Positions 52,904 to 61,588 of a stretch of DNA of 64,000 nt are shown here, piece after piece. Within the stretch, counting starts at the first letter, position 1; each line of letters starts with the position of its first letter. Below the pieces are notes generated by a model, which worked only from the letters and a program-made list of their open reading frames with translations, was not told where the DNA came from and searched no databases. This DNA comes from Halobaculum litoreum. Its GTDB lineage: Archaea; Halobacteriota; Halobacteria; Halobacteriales; Haloferacaceae. Both the position numbers and the translations under genes were made by a program. The stretch covers positions 1,798,001-1,862,000 of the forward strand of contig NZ_CP126156.1 of assembly GCF_030127125.1 (NCBI RefSeq). The letters are read 5' to 3'.

Positions 52904-53883
52904 CGCTCGATCACGGTGCCGGCGGCGCCGACGGCGACGTCGACCTCGCCGAGCGCGATACCCCGGACGGTCGCCTCGGTGGCCGTCGGGGACGGGGTCC
53001 ACCCCGCCGCCGTGCGTTCGACGACGGTGCCGTTGGCGCCCGCGACCGCGACCCGGCCGTCCCGGACGTCGACGGCGCGGAGCGCGACCGACGCGACGTT
53101 GAGCGGCGTCCAGTTCCGACAGGGGCGGTCGTAGCGGAACACGGTGCCGCCGCCGCCGGCGACGAGCAGGCGGTCGGCGTCGGCGTACACGTCCGCGAAG
53201 TTGACCTGCGCGTTTCGGATGCCGATGTCCTCCCAGCCCTCGCCGGTCTCGGCGAACACGTTCCCGCTGGTGTCGATGGCGACGAAGCCGTCGTCGCCCG
53301 CGGTGATCGCCGGGATCGTCGAGCCGGAGCCGGGCTTGACGACGTCGCCCCACTGCGGGCAGCCGGCCCCGTCCGTCGTCGCGGCCATCACCTCGCCGGA
53401 GCCGTTGGCGATGCGGAGCGTCTCGGCGCCGGCGTCGCCCGAGACGGCGATCCCCTCCCAGGTGCTCGTCTTCTCGCGCGGCGCCGAGTAGTCGGCCTTG
53501 CGCCCGGTCGTCACGTCGTAGTAGCCCAGCGCCCCCGACGAGCCGGCGAACCAGACGCGTTCCCCGTCGTCGGTCGCGGCCGCACAGGTGAGTCCGTAGC
53601 CGCGCGCCTGCGGGCCGTCCGGCACCGCGAGCCGCCACTCGCCGTCCCGCCGGAGCAGCCCGACGCCGCCGGCGCCGACGGCGAACGGCCCCGCGGCCGT
53701 GGCGACGACGTCGTCGAGCGGTTTCTCCGTGGGCACGTCCGCGACGGTCCACTCGGGCGTCGGCGCCGCGTCGGCGGCGTCCCCGTCGGTCGTCGCGTCG
53801 GTCGTGGAGTCGTCGCTGCTCACGCTCGACCCACCTCCGTCGGCGGCGACGGCGCGGACCCGGTCGACGATGGACCCGAGCAT
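52900..53883 (-). CDS. Ycf48-like beta-propeller protein (paralogue of 57882-58864)
   Basis: This is a 327-residue repeat protein of beta-propeller type. Short blades of ~40-45 residues end in hydrophobic strands, for example TEKPLDDVVATAAGPFAVGA, GERVWFAGSSGALGYYDVTT, DDGFVAIDTSGNVFAETGEG and RDGRVAVAGANGTVVERTAA. The blade motif G-x-G-T/V-x-x-x resembles Ycf48/HCF136, a photosystem assembly factor, but here a general protein-binding role is likelier. There is no signal peptide; residues 15-45 are a Ser/Asp/Thr-rich disordered stretch. It starts at ATG 53883, four bases after the regulator stop. Confidence 0.8.
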   Translation of the reverse strand: MLGSIVDRVRAVAADGGGSSVSSDDSTTDATTDGDAADAAPTPEWTVADVPTEKPLDDVVATAAGPFAVGAGGVGLLRRDGEWRLAVPDGPQARGYGLTCAAATDDGERVWFAGSSGALGYYDVTTGRKADYSAPREKTSTWEGIAVSGDAGAETLRIANGSGEVMAATTDGAGCPQWGDVVKPGSGSTIPAITAGDDGFVAIDTSGNVFAETGEGWEDIGIRNAQVNFADVYADADRLLVAGGGGTVFRYDRPCRNWTPLNVASVALRAVDVRDGRVAVAGANGTVVERTAAGWTPSPTATEATVRGIALGEVDVAVGAAGTVIER

Positions 53884-53887
53884 CGAC

Positions 53888-54268
53888 TCACGCGCCCCCC
53901 TCCGCGTCCGCGGCGCCCCCGAACAGACACTGCGCCTGCCAGCGGATGTGTGCGTGGAGCCGCCGGGCCGTCTCCTCGGTGAGCCGGTAGCCGTTCGTCC
54001 GCCCGTCGATCGGTCGCACGTCGACGTAGCCGTCTTCGACCAGGTCCGAGAGGTTCCGGTAGAACCGCCCGTGTTTCACGTCGGTCGGGCACTGCGCCCG
54101 GACCGCCTCCTGGATCTCGCGTCCGGAGGGGCGGGACTCGTCCAACTGCGACAGGACGAACAGGATGTTCAGTTTGATTCCGCTCAGTTCGGTCAACGGA
54201 GCGGGGTCGAAGGTGGTCGGTCTGCGGACGGTGCGCCTCGGTCCGAAGTCGGTGGTGGTGGTGTACAT
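53888..54268 (-). CDS. PadR-like winged-helix regulator
   Basis: This is a 126-residue DNA-binding protein. The winged helix reads TELSGIKLNILFVLSQLDES, then PSGREIQEAVRAQCPTDVKH, RFYRNLSDLVEDGYVDVRPI and GRTNGYRLTEETARRLHAHI. This is the PadR-family layout with a short C-terminal helix for dimerisation. ATG 54268 is chosen. It sits in the middle of the operon, so it could autoregulate it. A candidate operator is the ATACGAACACCGTGTAT region near 54942-54958. Confidence 0.82.
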   Translation of the reverse strand: MYTTTTDFGPRRTVRRPTTFDPAPLTELSGIKLNILFVLSQLDESRPSGREIQEAVRAQCPTDVKHGRFYRNLSDLVEDGYVDVRPIDGRTNGYRLTEETARRLHAHIRWQAQCLFGGAADAEGGA

Positions 54269-54357
54269 CGGTGTGGCTTCGCTATCTGGGGTAGTGGTGT
54301 CGTGGAGTCGTCCGTACGCCGGCGGGCGACGCCGGCGTGTTCGCGGTCGCGCCGCGC

Positions 54358-54672
54358 TCAGGGGCCGAAGTTGGCCCTGTGGTCGCGATACAGCACCGCG
54401 GCGACGAACAGGAACGGGAGCAGCGCCAGCACGGTGATCCCGAACGTCAACTGGAGCACCGGCGAGAACGACGTCGTCGAGACGAGGTGGACGATGGCGC
54501 CCGCGGCGCCGGCGACGAACAGCCCGATGCTGGCGATGGCCGACAGGAAGCTCGCCTTCCGGGTCGCCCACGGAAGGTTGTCCGAGCGGCGGAGCATCTT
54601 CAGCAGGATCGTCACCGGCGGGATCGCCAGCGCCTGCAGTTGGAGCATGGTGAGGGCGACGTCCGTGCTCAC
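54358..54672 (-). CDS. Three-helix membrane protein coupled to small peptides
   Basis: This is a 104-residue protein with three membrane spans (~3-18, 34-52, 62-86), and YRDHRANFGP at the end. GTG 54672 overlaps the stop of the 46-residue peptide gene (GTGA). No family is recognised. It lies second to last before the regulator in the operon's upstream half. Confidence 0.68.
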   Translation of the reverse strand: MSTDVALTMLQLQALAIPPVTILLKMLRRSDNLPWATRKASFLSAIASIGLFVAGAAGAIVHLVSTTSFSPVLQLTFGITVLALLPFLFVAAVLYRDHRANFGP

Positions 54673-54809
54673 GACGGTGCCTCCCCGGGGGGCGACGGCT
54701 CGGCGTGTGGGACGGCCGCGACGACGACCGGCGGGCTGGTGGTCGACAGCCCGGCGGCGCCGGCGGCGAGTGGAGTGCGACGGCAACTGGAGTCGGTGGC
54801 CTGTGTCAT
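54669..54809 (-). CDS. 46-residue peptide, translationally coupled
   Basis: ATG 54809 opens a 46-residue frame (MTQATDSSCRRTPLAAGAAG... ending PPGEAPS) to TGA 54669. Its start overlaps the stop of the 35-residue frame (ATGA) and its own stop overlaps the next GTG (GTGA). Coupling on both sides argues it is translated. The product is Ala/Pro/Ser-rich with one Cys and looks disordered. Confidence 0.5.
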   Translation of the reverse strand: MTQATDSSCRRTPLAAGAAGLSTTSPPVVVAAVPHAEPSPPGEAPS

Positions 54810-54913
54810 GGTCGGTCCTCGGCCCGGCGGGTCGACGGGACGGCCCGGAACGCGAAGCGGCTGCTTCGCGTCCGGGAGTCGTCCGCGGAAGCGTCGTCCC
54901 GGCCGGCGGCCAT
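54806..54913 (-). CDS. 35-residue leader peptide with internal hairpin
   Basis: ATG 54913 opens a 35-residue frame (MAAGRDDASADDSRTRSSRF... ending RRAEDRP) to TGA 54806. The TATA-like TTTAATATA at 54937-54945 lies ~27 bp upstream, so transcription should start at this ATG, leaderless. Bases 54851-54870 inside it form a perfect 8-bp hairpin. This layout is typical of a leader that controls downstream expression. Confidence 0.45.
   Translation of the reverse strand: MAAGRDDASADDSRTRSSRFAFRAVPSTRRAEDRP
54851..54870. promoter_or_regulatory. Perfect 8-bp hairpin inside the leader peptide frame
   Basis: CGCGAAGC-GGCT-GCTTCGCG forms an uninterrupted eight-pair stem with a four-base loop. It lies about 45 nt into the predicted transcript, between start and stop of the 35-residue frame. 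It could act as an attenuator or translation control element. Confidence 0.5.
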
Positions 54914-54936
54914 TGACCGATACGACCGGAGATGGT

Positions 54937-54958
54937 TTAATATACGAACACCGTGTAT
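54937..54958 (-). promoter_or_regulatory. Promoter of the propeller/permease operon with ATAC...GTAT repeat
   Basis: The plus strand reads TTTAATATACGAACACCGTG, then TAT. On the minus strand TATATTAAA serves as TATA box ~27 bp before ATG 54913. ATAC and GTAT ends flank GAACACCGT, an imperfect inverted repeat that could bind the PadR-like regulator of the operon. Confidence 0.5.
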
Positions 54959-54971
54959 TTTAGTATATTTT

Positions 54972-56576
54972 TCAATCGCGACGACCGTTCGACTGCCCGA
55001 CGTGCCCGCCGTCGTCGGGGAGGGCCTCGTCGGTCCACTCGCGGGTGCGAGCGTCGCCGAGGTCCCACACGTCGCCGCCGACGCGGGGGCCGCCCAGCGC
55101 CGAGGCGACCGTGTTCGCGAGCCAGACGAGCTGGCCGCCGCCGAGGAGGTACGCCCCGACGGTGCTCACCCGCTGTGCGGTCGCGAACGTCGCCGGGTAC
55201 GTCGCCGTCCGGCGCGGGAGGCCGTCGAGGCCGAGGAACAACAGGGGGAGGAACGTCACGAGGACGCCGACGACCGAGCTCCAGAAGTGGACGCGCGCGA
55301 GGAACGGGTCGTACATGCGGCCCGTCAGGAACGGGAACCAGTAGTAGGCGGCCGCGAACGCGCCGAACACCGTGAGTCCGACGAGCATCAGGTGGAAGTG
55401 GCCGACCACGTAGAACGTGTCGTGGAGCACGATGTCGACCGGGATGGACGCGAGGAACACGCCCGTGACGCCGCCGAGCACGAACGTCGCGACCGCGCCG
55501 AGACAGAACAGCATCGGCGCGACGAGGCGGAGCCGGCCGTTCCACAGCGTCGCGATCCAGTTGAACGTCTTGACGGCTGAGGGCACCCCGATCGCGAGCG
55601 TCACGGCCATGAACGACGCCTTGAGTCGCGGGTCGAGCCCCGTGGTGAACATGTGGTGGGCCCACACGCCGAACGAGAGCGTCCCGACCGACAGCGTGGA
55701 GTAGACGACGGCGTTGCGGCCGAACAGCTCCCGCCCGGCGAACTTCGGGAGGACGTGGCTGATCACGCCCATCGCCGGCAGCGCGAGCACGTACACCTCC
55801 GGGTGCCCCCAGAACCAGAACAGGTGTTGCCACAGCATCGGCCCGCCGCCGTCGACGGCGAAGTACGTGGTGCCGACGGCGCGGTCGAGGAGCAACATCA
55901 CCAGCGCCGACCCGAGGATCGGGAACGCGAACATCGCCAGCCCCGCGGCGACGAGCATCGACCACGTGAACAAATCGAGGCGGTCCCACGTGACCGCGGG
56001 CGCGCGCTCGGCGACCACCGTCACGACGACGTTGATCGACGCGAGGGTCGTCCCGACGCCCGAGAGGTGCAGCCCCAACAGCGTGAGGTCGACCGCCGGG
56101 TTCGTCGCCTGCGTCGACAGCGGCGGGTACAGCGTCCACCCGAGCGCGACGGGCGCGAGCGCCTCGACGCCCGGGAGCACCAGCCCGAGCGTGCCGTTGC
56201 GGACGAGCAGGATCGACGGCGGGAGCAGCCAGAGGGCGGTCGCGTTGGCCCGCGGGAACGCCATCTCGTCGGCGCCGATCAGCGGCGGGACGACGAGGTT
56301 CGCCAGCCCGAAGAACCCGGGGGTGGCGAACAGGAACAGCATCGTCAGCCCGTGCGTGGTGAACAGTTCGCCGTACGTGGCGGGCCCGACGAGGGACGCC
56401 GACGGCGTCACCAGCGCCGTCCGGATCGCCATCGCGTCGGCGGCGCCCCACAGCCCCGCGACCGTCGCGAACAGGAGGTACAGCGTCCCGATGCGGCGGT
56501 GGTTCACCGTCGTCAGCCAGCCGGCGAGCCCCGCGGGGACGAGCCGGCGCGGGCGGCGCGGGAGCGGCGGGCTCAC
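54972..56576 (-). CDS. Haem-copper oxidase subunit I (A1 type, orphan)
   Basis: This 534-residue protein has 12 membrane helices and all the expected ligands: His for low-spin haem in TTHGLTMLFLFATPGFFG, CuB His and cross-linking Tyr in WFWGHPEVYVLALPAMG, the His pair in FGVWAHHMFTTGLD, and haem ligands in HDTFYVVGHFHLMLVG. Glu in GHPEVY and Lys in GVPSAVKTFNWIATLW mark an A1-type enzyme. It would reduce oxygen and pump protons. GTG 56576 overlaps the upstream stop. No subunit II gene with a CuA motif lies beside it, so its electron donor is unclear. Confidence 0.93.
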   Translation of the reverse strand: MSPPLPRRPRRLVPAGLAGWLTTVNHRRIGTLYLLFATVAGLWGAADAMAIRTALVTPSASLVGPATYGELFTTHGLTMLFLFATPGFFGLANLVVPPLIGADEMAFPRANATALWLLPPSILLVRNGTLGLVLPGVEALAPVALGWTLYPPLSTQATNPAVDLTLLGLHLSGVGTTLASINVVVTVVAERAPAVTWDRLDLFTWSMLVAAGLAMFAFPILGSALVMLLLDRAVGTTYFAVDGGGPMLWQHLFWFWGHPEVYVLALPAMGVISHVLPKFAGRELFGRNAVVYSTLSVGTLSFGVWAHHMFTTGLDPRLKASFMAVTLAIGVPSAVKTFNWIATLWNGRLRLVAPMLFCLGAVATFVLGGVTGVFLASIPVDIVLHDTFYVVGHFHLMLVGLTVFGAFAAAYYWFPFLTGRMYDPFLARVHFWSSVVGVLVTFLPLLFLGLDGLPRRTATYPATFATAQRVSTVGAYLLGGGQLVWLANTVASALGGPRVGGDVWDLGDARTREWTDEALPDDGGHVGQSNGRRD

Positions 56577-57885
56577 TCGGCGACCCCCGGGCCACCCGCC
56601 CCACGGCGCGGCGGATCCCGTGCCGGTACAGTTCGTACACGCCGAGGGCCGCGACGAAGGCGGCGAGTCGGAACGCGAACCCCGGCGCCAGCACGTACGC
56701 GACGGCGACGGGCGGGACCGCGACCGCCGGCGCGGCGACCCGCACGCGGCGGTACGCCGCCGCCACGTCCGGCCCGAGCGCGTCGTCGACGAGCCGCCTG
56801 CGCGCGGGGTCGGCGACGCGTCGCAGCCCGTACAGGCCGAACGCGACCGCCCCGGCGACGACCGTCGGCGCCGGCTCGACGAGCGCCAGCGGCGCGGCCA
56901 CGCCCGCCGCGAGTCCGGCCGCGAACGTCGCCCGCGGGGAGACGGCGTCGAGCAGCGCCTCCCCGAGCGCCGGCGCGACGGCGGCGGCGAGCGCCTCCGC
57001 GGCCAGCACCAGCGCGACGGCGGCCGCGGGGCCGGCGTCGAGCCACGCCAGCCGCTCGGCCGGCGCCCGGACCGCGAGGACGAGCGCGGGCGCGAACGCG
57101 ACGAACGCCGCGGCCGGGAGCGCGCCGGCGACGTCCGCGACGAGGGCGGTCTTCGCCGCGCGCGGCGCCGTCCGGAGCCGACCGACGGTCCCCCGGGGCG
57201 TATCGTCCGGCGTCGCGAGCGACGGCCGCCGCTCGCCGCGGCGGTCGCCGGTCGCGCCGTCGAGCGCGACCGAGACGACCGTCACCGCCAGCCCCGCGGC
57301 GACGGCGCCCGCGAGCAGCACCGCCGCGGCGACCGCGAGTCGGTCCGCCGCCACCGCCACGGCGAACGCGAGGGCCAACGGGCCGGCGCGGGCGAGGCGG
57401 ACGGTCGGCGCCGCCGCGGTCGCCCGTGCGAGCGCCCCGTCGGTCCCGACCGCCGCCCGGAGCGCGCGGCCGCCGGCGTCGACGCCGGCCGTCCGCCAGA
57501 CGACCACGAGCGGCGTCGCGAGCAGCACCCACGCCCACGGGGGGACGACGCGCCCGTCCGGTCCCCCGATCCCGGGGGCGAGCAGCCACACCAGCAGTCC
57601 GAAGGCGGCCACGAGCGCGAGCGGGGTGACCGCGGGGAACGACCCGCTGAGGGCGGTGTCGTCCGCCGAGACCGCCGGGTACACCAGCGGGACGCCGAGC
57701 GCGAGGACGCCGAAGGCCCCGAGGGCGGCCGGGCCGCCGCCGAGCGAGACGAGGTAGGCGGGCGCGTACCGGAGCGCGACGCCGACGGCGCCGGTGTAGC
57801 CGACGAGCGCGAGCGCGAGCGTCGCCGGCTCCGTACCGAGGCGGTCGAGCGCGCCCGCGACGCGGGCGAGGGGATCGCGGGTCAC
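56573..57885 (-). CDS. MFS-like polytopic membrane protein, one frameshift
   Basis: This is a ~437-residue protein with about 12 hydrophobic spans, very rich in Ala and Val. It starts at GTG 57885 (VTRDPLARVAGALDRLG). The two halves are joined by a charged loop (DRRGERRPSLATPDDTPRGT), as in major facilitator transporters, but the usual MFS loop motif is not evident. The frame ends at TGA 56573 only if one base is restored near 56600 (AVG then GGPGVAE). It overlaps genes on both sides. The substrate and even the transporter role are inferred from the topology. Confidence 0.65.
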
Positions 57886-58864
57886 GGGTCGTCCGGGCGG
57901 GGGCGCTCGACGATCGTGCCCGACTCGCCCACGGCGACCGGCGGGTACTCGCCCGCGCCGAGCGTCGCGCCGTGGAGCGCGCCCGACGCCCGGAGGGGTC
58001 CCGCCGCCAGCCGTCCGGCGTGAGCTGGTAGATGACGCCGGACTCGCCGACCGCGAGCCCGTCGCGTTTGCGCCGGTCGATCGCGTGGAGGTCGGCCGTG
58101 CCGACCTCGATGGCCGTCCAGTCGAACCCGTTGTACCGGAAGATCCGACCCTCCTGGGCGGCGACGGCGGCGCGCTCCTCGCCGAACGGGGAGACGTCGA
58201 ACAGCGTGTCGCCGGTGGCGTCGACGCCGATCCGCCGCCACTCCTCCCGGTCGACGGTCTTGAACACCTCGCCCGCGGAGTCGACGACGTAGCCGAAGCC
58301 GTTGCCGCCGAAGGCGACCGCTGTCGCCGTCGTCCCGCTGCCGGGTTCGAGCGGGTCGTCCCAGTCGACGGCGCCCCCGCCCCGGTACTTGCCCCGGAGG
58401 AGTTCGCCCGAGCCGTTGAGGAGGAACACCCACTCCTCGCCGGCGACGCCGAGGACGCCGACGGCCTCCCACGAGCTGGTCTTCCCGAGCGGCGCCGAGA
58501 GGTCCCGGAGGTCGCGCGAGACGACGTCGTAGCGGCCGACGGCGCCGGAGTCGCCCGCCGTCCACAGCGCGCGGCCGTCGTCGGTGGCGGCGACGTCGAA
58601 CAGCGCGTCGCCGCGGTCGCCGGGGCCGTGTTTCGAGACGGTCGCCCAGCCGACGTGGCAGCGGGCGACGATCCGCCCGGACTCGCCGACCGCGTACGGG
58701 CCGTCACGGCTGGGCGCGACGCCGTACAACGACTGCATCGTCGGGGACTCGACGGGCGTCCAGCGACTCGTGTCGCCGTCGCCGCCGACACAGCCGGCGA
58801 GCGCGACGGCGCCCGCCGAGGCGACGGCGCCGAGCGCCTCGCGCCGCGTCGGGGCGGCCCTCAC
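57882..58864 (-). CDS. Lipoprotein Ycf48-like beta-propeller (paralogue of 52900-53883), one frameshift
   Basis: This ~327-residue protein has a Tat-like signal (TRREALGAVASAGAVALAGC) with lipobox Cys ~25, so the propeller is outside the membrane, unlike its paralogue. Blades include GRALWTAGDSGAVGRYDVVS, GNGFGYVVDSAGEVFKTVDR and RDGLAVGESGVIYQLTPDGW. The frame shifts at the G4 run 57995-57998; restoring one base gives RASGALHGATLGAGEYPPVA and the end RPRPDDP. GTG 58864 overlaps the small peptide stop. It may help assemble the adjoining oxidase, by analogy with Ycf48. Confidence 0.78.
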
Positions 58865-59052
58865 GCCCCCACCTCCCCGCGGGGCGGCGCCGGCCGCGGC
58901 GGCCGTGCCGCCGTGGCCTCGGTCGCCCGCGGTCGGTCGGCCCCGCGGTCGGCGCGCGCGGAGTGGTCGGCGGTGCTGTGCGGCGGTCGTGACGTGTCGT
59001 GTGTGTGCATCGTGTGGATCCGTGGTCGGTCGGGTGCGGACGGGGCGGTCAT
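58861..59052 (-). CDS. 63-residue coupled peptide
   Basis: ATG 59052 opens a 63-residue frame (starting MTAPSAPDRPRIHTMHTHDT) that ends at TGA 58861. Its start overlaps the upstream stop (ATGA) and its stop overlaps the propeller start (GTGA), so it is held on both sides by the operon. The product is rich in Pro, Ala, Arg and His (several HT/TH pairs near the N-terminus). It has no helix or signal. Translation is likely; function unknown. Confidence 0.55.
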   Translation of the reverse strand: MTAPSAPDRPRIHTMHTHDTSRPPHSTADHSARADRGADRPRATEATAARPPRPAPPRGEVGA

Positions 59053-60248
59053 CGCGACGCGCCGAAGGGGCCGGGTGCGGCCGAGCGCTGGACGACGGTC
59101 GAGAGCCGGACGACGTGCGCGAACAGCACCGCGAACGGCGCGAACGCGGCCGCCAGCGAGGCGCTGACGAGCAGGAGGAGGGGGAACGCGTGCACCACCG
59201 GCGGGTAGCCGCTGGCGTAGATCATGACGACCAGCGAGGCGGCGATCAAGGCGACGGCGCCGGTGTACGCCAGCCGCCGGGAGAGCCGCGCGAGCGAGCG
59301 CTGGATGTACAGCGTCGAGAAGTACTGGCCGGCCACCTCCAGCGTGGCGAGCGCCTCCTCGCAGTCGGCGAGCGCCCGGGCGACGGTCGGCGACGGGTCG
59401 CGGCGCTCGCGCAGCCGGCGCGAGGTCGCGAGGCGGCCGCCGACCCGCTCGTCGAGCATCGGCGACAGGGCGTCGAACAGGTCGTCGGCCGGCCGACACC
59501 GCTCGGTCAGGCGAGCGACGAGGTCGGCGACGGCGACGCCGTGGTCGCGGATCGGGCCGTCGCGCCCGTCGGTCGCGGCGACGACGGCCGCCGCCCGGTC
59601 GTCGGCGACGGCGACCAGCCCCTGCGTGAACGGCACCGGGTCGGCGCCGGCGTCGGCGACGACGTCGTCGAGCGCCGCCGCCGCCGCGCGGAACTCGTCG
59701 ATCTCCTCGAGCCGCTCGCGGTGGGTCCCGGGCGTCCCCGTGAGCCACGTCAACGCGAGTTGGTTGACCCCGATCACCACCGGGACGAACGAGAACAGCC
59801 CGGCGATGATCGTCGAGAACATCGTCGTGACGAAGTCGCTCTCGCGGACGCCGACGACGCCCGCGACGCCCAACCCGAGCGTGCCGACGAACACCACCGC
59901 CACGAAGCCGACGACGACGTGGGTGCGGTCGCCGGCGACGAGCAGCCAGCGGTTGGCGTCGTCGCGCGCCTCGCCGAACAGGATCTCGCGGAAGCCGGCG
60001 AGCAGCCACGACACCAGCCGCGCGCCGACGCGCGTCGCCAGCGTCGCGACGACGACCAGCAGTCGCGCGAGCACCCCGAGGAGCGTCGCCAGGGCGTCGA
60101 TCACCTCGTCGCCGTCGTCCGGCGCGGTGCGGTCGACGCGCGCCGTCACGCGGTCGACCGCGTCGGGCGCGCCGTCGGCCCGCGCGACGGGCGCCCCGTC
60201 GTCGTCGGGGGCGGCACCGTCCCCGGGGTCGGGCGCGTCGCGGCTCAC
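59049..60248 (-). CDS. Membrane protein with four helices and coiled cytoplasmic domain
   Basis: This 399-residue protein starts at GTG 60248 (VSRDAPDPGDGAAPDDDG), followed by an acidic stretch and an amphipathic region. Two helices lie around residues 115-165 (HVVVGFVAVVFVGTLGLGVA; FVTTMFSTIIAGLFSFVPVV) and two near the C-terminus (LAYTGAVALIAASLVVMIYA; AFPLLLLVSASLAAAFAPFA). Between them is a ~170-residue soluble helical domain (LEEIDEFRAAAAALDDVVAD). No family is recognised. Its stop and start overlap both neighbours. Confidence 0.7.
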   Translation of the reverse strand: MSRDAPDPGDGAAPDDDGAPVARADGAPDAVDRVTARVDRTAPDDGDEVIDALATLLGVLARLLVVVATLATRVGARLVSWLLAGFREILFGEARDDANRWLLVAGDRTHVVVGFVAVVFVGTLGLGVAGVVGVRESDFVTTMFSTIIAGLFSFVPVVIGVNQLALTWLTGTPGTHRERLEEIDEFRAAAAALDDVVADAGADPVPFTQGLVAVADDRAAAVVAATDGRDGPIRDHGVAVADLVARLTERCRPADDLFDALSPMLDERVGGRLATSRRLRERRDPSPTVARALADCEEALATLEVAGQYFSTLYIQRSLARLSRRLAYTGAVALIAASLVVMIYASGYPPVVHAFPLLLLVSASLAAAFAPFAVLFAHVVRLSTVVQRSAAPGPFGASR

Positions 60249-61306
60249 AGCACCCCTCCGGGGAGCAGGCCGCCGCGGGACCACTCGACGAGCAGGAACG
60301 TGACGACGCCCAACAGCGCGAGCAGCCCCGCGACGAGCGTCAGGATCCGGCCCCGGGTCCGTCGGAGTTGGGCCCAGTCGTCCGGGTGGTAGCCGAGCGA
60401 CCACAGCGAGACGACCGCCGCCAGCTCGATGGCGACGAGGTTCAGCCCGTTGACGGCGAGCGCGCCGACGACGAGCCGGGGCTCCCACCACACGAGGGCG
60501 GCGCCGGCGACGCCGACCGGCGGCACCAGCGCCGAGGCGAGCATCACCTGCGTCACCACGGTCGACCCGTCGGTCGAGAGGCCGACGGCGCCCGCGACGC
60601 CGGCGCCGACGGCGACGACGAGCAGCAGTATCGCCGAGGAGCCGAGGCTGCTCGCGGAGACGACCGCGCTCGCGTCGAAGACGCCGTCGGCGAACGGCGC
60701 GAACCGGACCACGAGCGCGAACCCGGTCGCGCTGGCGACGCCGACGGCGGTGCCAAGCACCTGCATCGCCAGCCCGTCGCGGGCGAGCGTCTCGTCCCCG
60801 GTGACGGTGCCGACGGCGGCGGCCATGGCGGGCGCGAACAGCGGCGCGATCACCATCGCGCCGAGCACGACCGTCAGCGAGTCGAGGAGGAAGCCCGCGG
60901 TCGCGAGCGTCGCCCCGATCGCCGTCAACAGACAGTAGATGCGCCGCGCGGGGAGCACGTCGCGCGCGGTCGAGCGCAGTTCGTCGCGGGCGATCCGCCT
61001 GCGGTCCGTGGGGGCGACCTCGCCCTCGTCCTCGCGGAGGTGGTTGAAGCGGTCGGAGACGACCGCCTCGGCGTCCTGCACGACGGTGTAGGTGTCGTCG
61101 GTGACGCCGAGGTCGTCGAGCCGGCGCAACACCGGCTCGACCGCGTTGGCGGGGACCGGCAGGGTGACCACGGTCGACCCGTCCGCGCCGGACTCGTCCG
61201 TGACGACGTAGTCGAGCTCCTCCTCGCGCAGCGCCACGAGCACCGGGTCGAGGGTCTCCGGGCGCGGGGCGAGGATCTCGACGAGTCGCATGTTCCGCTC
61301 GTGCAT
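60245..61306 (-). CDS. DUF389 (TIGR00341 family) membrane protein
   Basis: This 353-residue protein has an N-terminal ACT-like domain (LDPVLVALREEELDYVVTDE; ~1-80) and a DUF389 membrane part with six or seven helices, including VLGAMVIAPLFAPAMAAAVG and STVVTQVMLASALVPPVGVA. The family is widespread and uncharacterised. The start could be ATG 61306 or the ATG at 61291 (MRLVEILAPRPE); the latter fits family length better. It precedes and overlaps the four-helix gene. Confidence 0.85.
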   Translation of the reverse strand: MHERNMRLVEILAPRPETLDPVLVALREEELDYVVTDESGADGSTVVTLPVPANAVEPVLRRLDDLGVTDDTYTVVQDAEAVVSDRFNHLREDEGEVAPTDRRRIARDELRSTARDVLPARRIYCLLTAIGATLATAGFLLDSLTVVLGAMVIAPLFAPAMAAAVGTVTGDETLARDGLAMQVLGTAVGVASATGFALVVRFAPFADGVFDASAVVSASSLGSSAILLLVVAVGAGVAGAVGLSTDGSTVVTQVMLASALVPPVGVAGAALVWWEPRLVVGALAVNGLNLVAIELAAVVSLWSLGYHPDDWAQLRRTRGRILTLVAGLLALLGVVTFLLVEWSRGGLLPGGVL

Positions 61307-61315
61307 CCCGCCGAC

Positions 61316-61588
61316 TCACCACCACCGCCCGCGGAGCGCCGCGGCGTCGGCGTCGTCGTCGAACGCGGCCGTGTACCGGTCGGCGATCGCCTCCCAGATG
61401 CGCTCGCCGCGCCCGCCGGGGTCCCCCCGGCAGTCGGTGACGCACCGGGCGACCACGCCGTCGCCGACGCGGTGAAATCGGAGGTGGCCGAAACAGTCCG
61501 GACAGCGCCACTCCGCGTGGCCGTCCATCCAGTCGACGGCGTGGCCCGCGCGACGCAGCCGCTCGGCGAGCGCGTACCACACCGTCAC
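61316..61588 (-). CDS. Zinc-ribbon-like small protein
   Basis: This is a 90-residue protein with Cys-x2-Cys (RCPDCFGHLRFHRVG) and a second pair (VARCVTDCRGD) that could bind zinc. A Trp-rich start (VTVWYALAERLRR) and end (AALRGRWW) frame it. GTG 61588 overlaps the upstream stop by four bases (GTGA). It is coupled to the gene above. Function unknown. Confidence 0.65.
   Translation of the reverse strand: MTVWYALAERLRRAGHAVDWMDGHAEWRCPDCFGHLRFHRVGDGVVARCVTDCRGDPGGRGERIWEAIADRYTAAFDDDADAAALRGRWW

Noticed and set aside
54937-58791. A single 1284-codon minus-strand frame spanning the oxidase, MFS-like and propeller genes
   Set aside because: Only its central part (the MFS-like gene) is real. The ends are out-of-frame readings of neighbouring genes that have better frames.
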